Source: Strigamia acuminata
Taxonomy: Eukaryota > Arthropoda > Chilopoda > Geophilomorpha > Linotaeniidae
Reading direction: 5' to 3'
Length of the DNA stretch: 64,000 bases
Assembly (NCBI GenBank): GCA_949358305.1
Contig: OX442315.1
Location: 3,472,001-3,536,000 of the forward strand
Shown: positions 55,163 to 64,000 of the stretch, piece by piece
How the letters are laid out: each line of letters opens with the position of its first letter
Position numbering within the stretch: position 1 is the stretch's first letter
Translations under genes and position numbers: made by a program
The notes under the pieces: model-generated
What the model was told of the DNA's origin: nothing
Database searches by the model: none
The model's input: the letters and a program-made list of their open reading frames with translations, nothing else

Positions 55163-55592
55163 ACACACTACCGTGATCAATTTCCGGGTTTCGCCACTGC
55201 AATTTTGCAACATACCTAAGCTTAGATTTAGCTTACCTAAGAGGAAGTGAACAGCTGATGTGATTTGATGTGACTTGTTACTATGCAGCCAGACTGATTT
55301 AACATGGAGTTTTATATAGCAACAGAACAGCTGGATCACAAATTGATTTTCTAGAAATGACTCATAATGCACAGCAATTCAACTTGAGTACAATAAAAGA
55401 TTTATTCCACCAATATTTTATGATGCTTCATGTCTGTGTTTAGGAAACAACAAGAATTTAATGCTGAATAACAATAAAAGAATCAATTTTGCAGCAATAT
55501 ATTTATGGTAGACTTTGACCGATACCGGTATTGGCCAATATAGTAGTTCGGCTTTTGCGAAGTTGCGGTGCTAAATGTAAATAAGTTATTAC
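55163..55592. other. Likely 5' leader and promoter side of the nested acidic-repeat gene
   Basis: On the minus strand a consensus donor GTG|GTAAGTGG stands at 55162/55161, and no protein frame supports coding upstream of it. The leader exon start is not visible. An outer inverted pair (GACTTTGACCGATACCGG near 55512 and ACCGGTCAAAGT near 55866) brackets part of this stretch and the pogo-like element. Confidence 0.3.
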
Positions 55593-55758
55593 AGTCGAGC
55601 CTCGTCGTAAGTAAGGCCCGGATAAATGCGTAAATGCATAGGAATTATTTTTATTCAATAAAAAGCTGAAATTGGCTATAAATGCATATTTCATTTTAAA
55701 TCGGTTCGTCGTAACGAAAGTTTATTACATCAAAATTCGTTATGTCGCGGTTCGACTG
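55593..55758. mobile_element. pogo/Tigger-like MITE, 166 bp
   Basis: CAGTCGAGCCTCGTCGTAA at the left and CGCGGTTCGACTG at the right, with TA on both sides (55591-55592, 55759-55760). The CAGTCGAACC-type end is typical of pogo-like Tc1/mariner elements. No coding content. Confidence 0.75.
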
Positions 55759-56666
55759 TACTACACAACGCGGCAAAAGATCTATCGGTCTTTCGGATTC
55801 ATTTAAAGCTTGCTTGCTTGCTGTTATAGGAAGTATTGGCCATTACTGACTTTGAGATTATTGGTACCGGTCAAAGTGGATATGTAAAAGATTATACGTT
55901 TGATCTTCCGCAGGAAATAGACGAACAGCCACCTTCTCTTAAATAATTGCCGCCGCCAACAGCCACCACTATTTTCTCTATTTCTCATTCCATATCCTAA
56001 ACCTCAAACCACTTCACATTCTGTTCCTGGGGCGGCGAAAAACTGGCTGTTTCAATTGTTGTTCACTCAGGTAAAAACAAAAATAAGTACACAAAACTAA
56101 TGGGGCATGAGGAGGAGAGAGAAAAAGAATGATTTTCTCCTTTTATGGTCCTTAATTAGTTTAACTTAAAGCATAGAAGAAAATGGGATTGGAATTTAAT
56201 CAATAAACTGTTAAAAGACTTTTGGACTGTAAAATTCAGCTGCTTCTTCCCATTCCAAATGCTGCCATTTTATATTTTTTCAAGTTTGCTGCAATATCAT
56301 TTGTGCCATTTAAGCTGTAAAGTTGAAAGGTCAAATGTGGTGCTTTTGAAAAGTTTTGAAAAATCTAAATGCAGTATCTCTCTCTATATTATAATTGCAC
56401 TTTGAATATTGCCAAGTTATTGCTGTTTGACTCATGTCAGCAGATTGAGTTTTATGTCCATCTGGCGGTATTGGATGCTGGCCAAATGGGTCATTGAATA
56501 TATGTTGGCAAATTGAGTCAGCAAATTGGAATTAACTGAGCTGGGAGGACATTAACGCTCACATTTTTTAATTGGAAAAAGGTCTTCATCTGCAAACACC
56601 ACAAAACAGCCTCAAATTGAGTCAATGTTTGATCTTCATCATAACTTTATATTTTTAGCCAAACTA

Positions 56667-57050
56667 TACTCAAAACCACCACAACGTTGATGTATTTAGC
56701 CTGTTTACGCCAAACTGCGTACTGTGTTCTGCTACGTGGAAAAGTAGTTCTGTTTATTTTCAATGAGTTTAAGTATAAAAAGTGATTAGATTGATGGATT
56801 TTATTTAATTGGTAATAAAATGTTTATTTTATCTGCTAAATAACCTTTTTCCCTTTTTAATCAATCAATTAATGTAAGTATATTTTGTTGGTTTCTTTTG
56901 GCAGGTAAACAAAGGTTTTGTTTTTTATTGGTTGTTTATGCCTAGTTAGAATACAATTCTGGTGTTACGAGCTACTTTTTTTGTGCCACTACACCAGTGA
57001 TACGGCTCGACCAATAGGGAAATACATCAACGTTGTGGTGGTTTCGAGTA
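56667..57050. mobile_element. TA-flanked MITE (CCACAACGTTGA family), copy 2
   Basis: TACTCAAAACCACCACAACG then TTGATGTATTT is matched inverted at the right end (AAATACATCAACGTTGTGG to GAGTA), with TA duplicated on both sides. 384 bp, non-coding. Same family as 27776-27987 and sharing the TACTC...GAGTA terminus with the family at 6458. Confidence 0.85.
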
Positions 57051-57345
57051 TAGCAATGTGAAATGTGTGCATGTGATATTCTCCTAACTCTGGTATAGAA
57101 AGAAGAAATGAGCTGAAAAAAGGAAAGATTGCAGCAGAGAATATTTTTTTCTCTATTATTTTGTCTGCATATGCACATACACCACATACGCCACAACTGT
57201 CTGTAAATCACATTTTACACTCACCTTACTGATATAAGACACATTCATTTCTAATTTCTTAGTTCCTGTGAGGCTTAAGTTGTTTTTCTTTTGTTTTTTA
57301 ATTATTAGTTTGTTTACTTTTGTTTTTCCTGTTATCACCTTTTAG

Positions 57346-57522
57346 TATGATCCCAGGATTCCTGTCACAGACTCGATGTTGGAACGTGCTTCCAAGCGGA
57401 GATTACGACAATCAGAAAAGTCAGAATTGTCATGTTTATGCACCGACAAAAATCCATTACCACTTTCTCAATTCAACAATCTGAAATTGATGGAGATCAA
57501 TCTCACCATGTTGAATTGCTAA
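57346..57522 (+). CDS. Shab: Candidate alternative terminal exon of the Kv2 channel
   Basis: A strong acceptor (CCTGTTATCACCTTTTAG) opens 58 codons in phase 0, starting YDPRIPVTDSMLERASKRRL then RQSEKSELSCLC, and ending at TAA 57520-57522. No phase-0 donor is visible inside, so it would end the protein. Phase and strand fit the Kv2 tail after the 63-nt exon. I do not recognise the residues with certainty; the run of charged residues and the good acceptor are the support. Confidence 0.4.
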   Translation, partial: YDPRIPVTDSMLERASKRRLRQSEKSELSCLCTDKNPLPLSQFNNLKLMEINLTMLNC

Positions 57523-57797
57523 TGAACCATCTTGCTGCTCTTCGCCAAGTCTCTCAACTTCCCATTCCCACTGGGAATGTATTAAGTCTTTCTAATTGAA
57601 TCAGCCTTATTTGCATTTTAAGGAATTACGGTCTAATCCAAACACAATTAGTTATCATTAGCGGGGAATTGATGCAACTTACTTGTCAGTGAACGGACTC
57701 AAAATCTGCAGAATCATAATATCTGCTATGGACAGGACGTTTAACGAAAAATATTGGGACTCATGAACGCATGATGGTTAACCCTTCGATGCGTAAA

Positions 57798-58090
57798 GGT
57801 GGAAACACGAGGGAGCGGGTAAAATTTAAAAGCTTGCTTTTACTTGAAAAAACGGCTAAAACCTCGCCCGCTTGAGCAAACCACGCTTACGTTTTTCTTC
57901 AAAGCTTTGTTTTGAAGCGAGCTTGTACTCACCCGCTCCGATCAAACTAAGTTTGATTTACCATCATCAAGCTTGCTGGTATTTTGGTTTTGTGACTTTG
58001 AAAGCCAATCAGAATCGTGAGGAAAAAGATTTTCTTTTCAAGAAAGTGGTTGTCCTTAAAGAGGGATAGCCTGATGCCTCCAAGGGTTAA
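57798..58090. mobile_element. Truncated copy of the AGGTGGAAACAC element
   Basis: Starts AGGTGGAAACACGAGGGAGC and matches 60990-61215 closely (AAAAGCTTGCTTTTACTTGA, GAAGCGAGCTTGTACTCACC). The right terminal repeat is missing. Confidence 0.8.
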
Positions 58091-58700
58091 ACGTGCAACA
58101 CTTAGCGGCAGCCATTTACACGGAAGTCAAGTAAACGGGCCGACCAGGGCTTACAGCACGAACAAGCGGTGCAACCGCACAGGGTGCCAAGACTTATGGA
58201 GCGTATTTAATGCACCACAAATTCACTGACTGGTTGCAAAGTCGCGAATGGAAAAAGACTGATTTTAGTTTTTACTATTTTCAAAACTATGTACCATGGG
58301 GCACACAAAGGTTGCACTGTAGGACTAATGTTTTGGTTACTGTTGCCACAGTCCATAGAAAGAATGGTCAACTGACTCCTTTGATCTATGGAGATTGCTG
58401 CCGTTAGTAATCTGCTACTAGAGCGTGACGCAAGCGCATCTGGCTCTAACCAGAGGGTCTTATTGGCCAGTGTGAATGGCTCTTAATTGTAAATTTGCAT
58501 TAATTTTTTTTTTTAGTTTTATTTTTTATTACACGTTTATTTTACTTTCCTAAAAAAAGGAGAAATGAAATTACAGAACTTTATTTACTTTATTTATTTT
58601 TATTTTGGCTTGTAACGCAATAAAATCGAGCGCGTGATGCGATTCCAACGCCACCTAGTAGCCAAATGTGAGTCAGCCGACCATTCTTTCTATGGACTGT
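58091..58700. repeat. Dispersed repeat with internal inverted segment
   Basis: GGTGCAACCGCACAGGGTGC to GAATGGAAAAAGACTGATTT matches fragments at 28905-29060 and 62880-62955. CAGTCCATAGAAAGAATGGT at about 58350 recurs inverted at about 58680 (ACCATTCTTTCTATGGACTG), pointing to a TIR element of unknown family. Confidence 0.55.
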
Positions 58701-59302
58701 GCTGTTGCTATGGAATTAAATTTGACGTCAGCTGTGTCCGTGAATATGAGCCTGCATAATCGGGCGGATTTTTTCGTAAAGAAATTATTAATTTCTGAAA
58801 AAATAATTGTACCGGCATCCCTAGGGGCAGGTAGCCTTAAGGGTAATTCATCGCTGGGATTAACTTTAAAGGTTGTTTTCAAGTGACTTTTTTTCGATCC
58901 GCCAACAAAATAAATTATTTAACTCTGACAGAATGGTTTATTTTTCAAGTTGGCAACCTGCTAGATGATTTGTGAGGCATACTTATACATACAATATTGA
59001 TGCTCTATGGAGATATTAATGCCAGAGGAATGTTTTTCTATTAAAGTACATAGCATGTGGGTCCTGTGCTTGTGGGCTCACATTTGTCAGTAATGAATCC
59101 TTTTATTCTCGAGCAGAAATATTTTTGCTTTTTTTTTTTTTTTTTGCAAAATTTTAAACAAGCCCACATCATTGTGTGCATGATTTTTCAAAAGGGATGT
59201 GGGGGTGCTGGGAATTTTTTTTTCCATCTCTTCTTTTAAAGCGACAAAACTTATCCGTTAGTTATTTTAGCTCTTCTTAGTCTGTCTAGTCAATTTGCCA
59301 TT

Positions 59303-59347
59303 ATGGCCGCTTCAGACCGTCGAAAGCCGATCAAAAGACAGCATTTG
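59303..59347 (+). CDS. Possible alternative first exon (MAASDRRKPIKRQHL)
   Basis: GCCATTATGGCC begins 15 codons that run straight into a donor, TTG|GTAAGC, in phase 0. The next good acceptor on this strand is 60172, whose exon also starts in phase 0. This could be an internal promoter of the Kv2 locus or the start of a separate gene using the 60173 exon. Support is only start context, donor and phase. Confidence 0.25.
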
Positions 59348-59448
59348 GTAAGCTTAGGTGCATTTATTCACAATAATCAACCAAAAATTATAAATGGGGC
59401 ACAACATTTCTAGTTCTCAGTGATGTACCGGGTTCTAGTTCCAGGTGT

Positions 59449-59969
59449 AAAGTTAGGTTCACACTTGTGTTCACACTAGACGCAGAACTCCGAACCCAGT
59501 TGTACTTTGTAATAAACATAATCATGTTACCTGTAGATCGTAAGTTCGTATTATTCGGTTATTTATTCACTTCGCGCACAGTTTTAGCTTATCTCGTGTA
59601 AGTAACGTTTATCTTTAAAGGCTAATATATTCAGCCAAAAGTAGAATCGTCACACGCTTCAACTTCAAGTTGACGTAAGCGACGCAACACAAGGAAAGGT
59701 CTTGCGGCCAACCAATCACGATCGACTCCAACTTTTCTCGATTCACGTCTGGCTGGCGAGACTTTGCCACATGCAAACAGGCCGCCATTTTTGGATTCTG
59801 GAACTAGTTCTAGAAGTAGATCCAATTCCAGGTTTTATTGAAACCATCTGATTGGCCAGACGCAACATCAATTGTTTCAGCTCTGTTCACACGAACAGAC
59901 TCCGCGTTGCGTTTGACTAATTTTTTCTTGCGTTGCGTCTAGTGTGAACGCAAGTGCAAACCTAGCTTT
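59449..59969. mobile_element. TIR element (AAGTTAGGTTCACACTTG ends)
   Basis: AAGTTAGGTTCACACTTGTG then TTCACACTAGACGCA is matched inverted at the right end (TGCGTCTAGTGTGAACGCAA to CCTAGCTT), with TA outside both ends. The ends pair over about 35 bp with a few changes. Non-coding. Confidence 0.7.
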
Positions 59970-60172
59970 AGATGAGCCCTGCATCTGACTGTGTGCAGTT
60001 GCTGTCCAGTCAATTGTAGTTGGTAATTAGTGAGAGATAGTAGTAGTGAATTGAGAAAGTGGCACTGGACTTGGATTGCTTCACATCACTACGCTTGTTG
60101 CTAAATGTTTGATTCTTCTCTTTGAATAAAACCGTGTGTTGCGTGTATATAATCCATATGTGTGTATAATAG

Positions 60173-60613
60173 GGAGATTTGAGCAATGGCTTCACTTTGC
60201 ACGACACCTTGACGGACAGCGGTGACGCGCTGCTGCTGCAGGAGGATCCGCGGGCTTCCCTTGACCTCCCCCTGCTCCAGAGCACGGCGGGAGGAAGGGG
60301 CGACGGCGGCAGCCTAGACAGCTCCAACACGTATGCCAGCTGCAACACGCACTCGTATTCATCACAAATGGACTTGTCGGCACTCGCACCAGGAGCGATG
60401 GAGAGTGGAAGCAACCTTTACGTCAATCCTCTGGACTCACCAAAAATCTCTTGTACCCCGGAGCACGTGCTCCATCCCAACCATCCGCTCTCTCTGATGG
60501 CAGGAGCCCGAGACATGAATTTGTTTGATGACAGTGACACGGGTTTTACGGACTCGAGAGGGTCCTTAACCCATTCGCCATCCATCAAACAGCGCAAGTC
60601 TCGATTTTCACAG
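60173..60613 (+). CDS. Shab: Probable C-terminal exon of the Kv2 channel
   Basis: Exactly 147 codons lie open between acceptor TGTATAATAG and donor CAG|GTAAGA, phase 0 at both ends, as in the preceding Kv2 exons. It begins GDLSNGFTLHDTLTDSGDAL and ends DMNLFDDSDTGFTDSRGS then LTHSPSIKQRKSRFSQ. The sequence is Ser/Asp-rich and looks disordered, fitting a long cytoplasmic tail. Its higher GC and lack of stops separate it from flanking intron DNA. Membership in Kv2 is inferred from strand, phase and character; a separate gene beginning at 59303 is the alternative. Confidence 0.6.
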
Positions 60614-60678
60614 GTAAGATGCAACTCTTTTTTTCTATTCTTCAATTCCAATGAATTGCATTGTTGAAACAAACACTG

Positions 60679-60952
60679 GTGATCCTCAGGGCCACCTTAA
60701 CCATTGGGCTAAAAGGGCTGCAACCAGGCCCACCTTTACCATTGGGCTAACTGGGCTGCAGCCCAGGGGCGCCGGGCACAGGGGGGCGCCCGGCACAGGG
60801 GGTCGATGGGCACAGAAGGGCGCCGGGCACAGAAAAGTGCTGGGCAGGGGACGCCTGAGTTTTATTAGCCCAGGGTGCTGAAAAGTGTAAAGACGGCCCT
60901 GGCTGCAACCCATGGGCATCGGGCGCTGGAGGATCACCATCCTCTGACAAAG
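60679..60952. mobile_element. GC-rich repeat with inverted ends
   Basis: TGGTGATCCTC at the left and GAGGATCACCA at the right bound a GC-rich stretch with repeated GGGCGCCGGGCACAG words. Family unknown. Confidence 0.45.
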
Positions 60953-60989
60953 AATTAATGTTTTTAGTCCAGGACGCTTAAATGTATTC

Positions 60990-61376
60990 AGGTGGAAACA
61001 CAAGGGAGCGGGTAAAATTTAAAAGCTTGCTTTTACTTGAAAAAGCGGCTAAAAACTCGCTGGCTAGAGCAAACGCAAGTTTGCGTTTTTATTCAAAGCT
61101 TTGTTTTGAAGCGAGCTTGTACTCACCCGCTCCGATCAAACTGAGTTTGATTTACCAGCTTCAAGCTTGCTGGTGTTTTGGTCATGTGACTTTGACAGCC
61201 AATCAGAATTGTGAGGAAATTCTTGGAGGAGATTTTAGCGGGAATTTCTGGCTAGCCACCTAGATAGCTTGAGTTTGCCAGTTAGGCTGGTAGGCCAAAA
61301 GTGGGTCAAGTGATTACCTCTTGAAACTTGTACTAGCAAGCTTTGGAATTTTACCCGCTCTCTTGTGTTTCCACCT
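60990..61376. mobile_element. TIR element AGGTGGAAACAC, full copy
   Basis: AGGTGGAAACACAAGGGAGC then GGGTAAAATTT at the left; AATTTTACCCGCTCTCTTGT then GTTTCCACCT at the right. 387 bp with 30-bp terminal repeats and no coding sequence. No clear target duplication, so the superfamily is left open. Confidence 0.8.
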
Positions 61377-63072
61377 TTAGGAGGGTCACCAGGACTCTTC
61401 TAATGCCGGTAGGCATCATCCGCTAAGCTCACTGCAGCGGTTCTGAAATTTGGACGTTTATGGTGACACTCTAGTTACCGCAATGGGTGACACCAACCTT
61501 AGTGACGCCACCAAGTTTACTTTACAGTGGATTAGGGATTTGGGGTTGCCACTGAAGAATAAACTAACCCTCAAGTATGACACGCCGTTATTAGAATTAG
61601 ATGTGCTGCAGCGGAGTCTCAAAATTTGACAGTGGCTTAACTTCAAATCTTTGGATCCTAAGCGAAATTTAAGAAGGGACATCCAAAACAAACCAAAAAA
61701 CACTAAACCTGAAAAACTTGAAATAAACATTTTGATTACACACTGAAAAGAGGTGACCACTTACACCTGGGTTTGAGTAGTATATTAATCCTTCTGGGTC
61801 CCCTACCGTATTATCCCGCTTTAAGCCACATGCCGCTACTCGTTATCGGCAGTTTAAAATAATAAAGATTTCTCATCGTCTTAGCGCGATCTCGAGTTTC
61901 GAAGAACCTTTGACAGTCTTAGGCTCCACACAAACTACGCGCGTGCATGGAATGTAAATCTCACGTTCCTTCGGGTTTTAATATCCCACACAAGCACTTA
62001 CCAACCAAGCACACACAAACATGTCTACAATGAAGAAAAATGACCTCTTATGTAGTATGAATTAGTATTCATTTTATCACCTGAAACAAGGTTTGAAACA
62101 ATGGGCTTTATTGTTGATTGATGCTAATTTGGAGATGGAGCAAACAAGGTTTCATACTTCTGGGTGAGTGTTTATTTACTGTAGGAAATCAGATTGCTTC
62201 TCACTTGCTACATATGTGCTTTACCAACAATGCAACAGGATAAAATCAATTGTTGATTGTATTGATTATCCTAAAAAAGGATTTGATTCAAACTGGGGCC
62301 ACCTGGCTGGTCTCATGGGACTGCTTGCTGATGATCACTGCAAGTGTCAATTGATTGGCATTACAGCACAAGCCAAACACTTTGTTTTTTATCAGCAGGA
62401 AATGTTTTATCACGCTTGTGTTGTTCTGGAACAAATCAAAATGGCTTTTTACAATGTTGTATCAACATTGGCTGTCTCTTTCTTTGTTATATAGAAAACT
62501 CAAGAAACAGAAGGATGAACAACAATGGTGATAAAAGAAATGGGGGAAGTGTCTCATGTGAAAGAATAAAAGATGATAGGGAGTGCTTAAATTGTCAAGA
62601 CAGTTTTTGGACATTTAAATGGAGAGAAAGTTAAATAACCTGTCAGTTGCAAATGACTTGACATTGGTTCACATCTGAGGATAGGATTAAATTTTTTATT
62701 TTTTGCTTTTTTGACAGTTCTCCCCATGCAAGGATTATTCTTCTTTAAATAAAAACTTGGTTTTTAGAATATGTTTAAATTAAATCCTGTTTCAAAATCA
62801 ACCAAAATCCCAGATTGTGTTGTAATCCCCATTAGCTAATGAGCATTCAGTGCTGCTATTATGTGATTAGCCAATCATATAGGGCTGGCTTACGGCACGA
62901 TCAAGCAATCTAAATCCATTGACTGGTTTTAAAGTCGTGGATGGAAAAGTTCTATTTTAGTTTTTGTAGTTATATTTAAATAAATACATTTGGATTTTGA
63001 CGGCTCACAATTAGAAACCACGCAATATTTGCTAACCATCGTTCGGAAATTTTGTTTGTACGCTGATTTCAG
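61377..63072. other. Right-hand Kv2 intron or 3' region, no certain feature
   Basis: A single end of the GCATGCCG family lies at 61808-61845. An open stretch after an acceptor at about 62494 (NSRNRRMNNNGDKRNGG) needs a different phase from the 60613 donor, so it is not joined. Nothing else is supported. Confidence 0.4.
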
Positions 63073-63124
63073 GCAGCAATAACATTGACAGGAAGCGAAA
63101 AAGAATTTAGTGTTGCCACTACCT
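63073..63124 (+). CDS. Weak candidate exon of the Kv2 tail
   Basis: TGATTTCAG and ACCT|GTAAGC enclose 52 nt, open in the phase required after 60613 (AAITLTGSEKEFSVATT). It would end in phase 1, unlike the other Kv2 exons. Reported only because it is the best phase-compatible exon to the right. Confidence 0.18.
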
Positions 63125-63430
63125 GTAAGCATATGCTTTTTACCCACAATTCCTCAGTTGCAGTCTAGTGTATTTAGGTCTGTCATTTAGTTTGGTTCCC
63201 GATCGTGGTCGGCTCCTTGGGGACGATTCCAAAGAAGACCGTAGAACATCTTCGGTAAATGGGGCTGTGTTCAAGCAGACTGTTGGGGGTTCATGAGTCG
63301 GGTAGCGCTAAATCGGTCTATCTAGTTGGCGTCCGACTTCATGGACGGTAGCGGAGGCGTTCAAGCGCGCTCAAGCCCCACTTTATGCCTTCGAAGTGTA
63401 AGCAATAAGTAATACTAGTACTCTGTACTA

Positions 63431-63838
63431 TACTCTTGTCAAAGCCAAGATAAGCCCCACTCCCATTGGCCTAGTCTAATTACTACTAACTGTTGAATGT
63501 GTACGATCACCAGGAAAAGTAGTTTTGTATTTTTTTAAAATTTTTTTGATTATTATAATGATTTAAATGATTTAAATTTATTTGTATTTTACAATCAAAT
63601 GTTTTTTTCATTTATAAAATTAAGTTTTGTATTGTTTTTTAATTCAATATACATGTGTGTTTAGTTTATTGGTTTCTTTGCCAGGATAGCAAACAATTTT
63701 TGAATTTTTTTTTTCGATTACAATGTCTGTACATCAAGTGCAATTCTGGTGGTTTGGTCTACTTTTTTGTGTTAATACACAAGTGAGATGGCTCGGCCAA
63801 TGAGAGTGGGGCTTATCTTGGCTTTGACAAGAGTATAG
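63431..63838. mobile_element. TACTC-family MITE with TA duplication, well preserved
   Basis: TACTCTTGTCAAAGCCAAGA then TAAGCCCCACT at the left is matched inverted at the right, near-perfectly over about 40 bp, ending ACAAGAGTA at about 63836. TA flanks both sides. Interior words (CACCAGGAAAAGTAGTTTTG) tie it to the copies at 6458 and 13320. Confidence 0.85.
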
Positions 63839-64000
63839 CAATAATAATAATTTAGGATGAGCGTCATTTAAAATCAAAATTTAATTTGGGTGCATTGAAA
63901 TAGAATTTTTTTAACGTCTACATCAGAAAATATATGACAGGGTGCTGGGAGAGATGGAGCCGGCTCTGTTTTCAATCGCTCAAGAAAAAAAAATCTTACA

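Noticed and set aside
62494-62632. Possible last Kv2 exon (NSRNRRMNNNGDKRNGG...)
   Set aside because: The frame is open only in a phase that does not match the phase-0 donor at 60613; in phase 0 it stops after seven codons.
63180-63420. GC-richer stretch suspected of being a tRNA or rRNA fragment
   Set aside because: No cloverleaf, A/B box or recognisable rRNA core could be found by eye; probably a transposon remnant.

Overview
This is a eukaryotic nuclear window, most likely from an arthropod or another protostome. The genes are intron-rich with GT-AG introns, the intergenic and intronic DNA is AT-rich, and miniature inverted-repeat transposons (MITEs) and short tandem arrays are dense. The Kv2 channel has an insect-like (Shab-type) T1 domain. 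I cannot name the species.

Layout. Four protein genes can be reconstructed exon by exon. (1) PAK1IP1/MAK11, a WD-repeat ribosome-biogenesis protein, minus strand, 35-1485, 7 exons, complete (347 aa). (2) WASHC5 (strumpellin, WASH complex), plus strand, 1691-12634, 16 exons, complete (1162 aa); it is divergent from PAK1IP1 with about 205 bp between start codons. (3) ENOSF1 (L-fuconate dehydratase, enolase superfamily), minus strand, 12643-23081, 13 exons, complete (446 aa); it converges on WASHC5 with 8 bp between the stop codons, so the two mRNAs must overlap if the visible poly(A) signals are used. (4) A Kv2/Shab voltage-gated potassium channel, plus strand, from a CpG-rich leader near 23.4-23.8 kb to at least 60.6 kb. 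Its first coding exon is 25902-26675, followed by a 20.8-kb intron, the membrane core exon 47523-48755, and then C-terminal exons that all start in phase 0. Its 3' end is not resolved in the window.

The long Kv2 introns hold an intact-looking, recently inserted Ty3/Gypsy-type LTR retrotransposon (38477-43910, 5-bp target duplication, LTRs differing by one base). They also hold a likely nested minus-strand gene for a secreted, very acidic repeat protein (53.7-55.2 kb), whose frame is broken by one GAA-to-TAA change. Many non-autonomous DNA transposons with readable target duplications are present: TA for Tc1/mariner-like and pogo-like elements, TTAA for a piggyBac-like element, and 8 bp for a hAT-like element.

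The WASHC5 and ENOSF1 introns carry tandem arrays with units of about 20 or 30 bp. An ENOSF1 intron also contains a 628-bp mariner-derived foldback element with 264-bp arms, which would give a long hairpin RNA when the gene is transcribed. Gene identities come from recognising conserved protein families in the translated exons. Exon borders come from GT/AG sites and reading-phase continuity. No database search was run.
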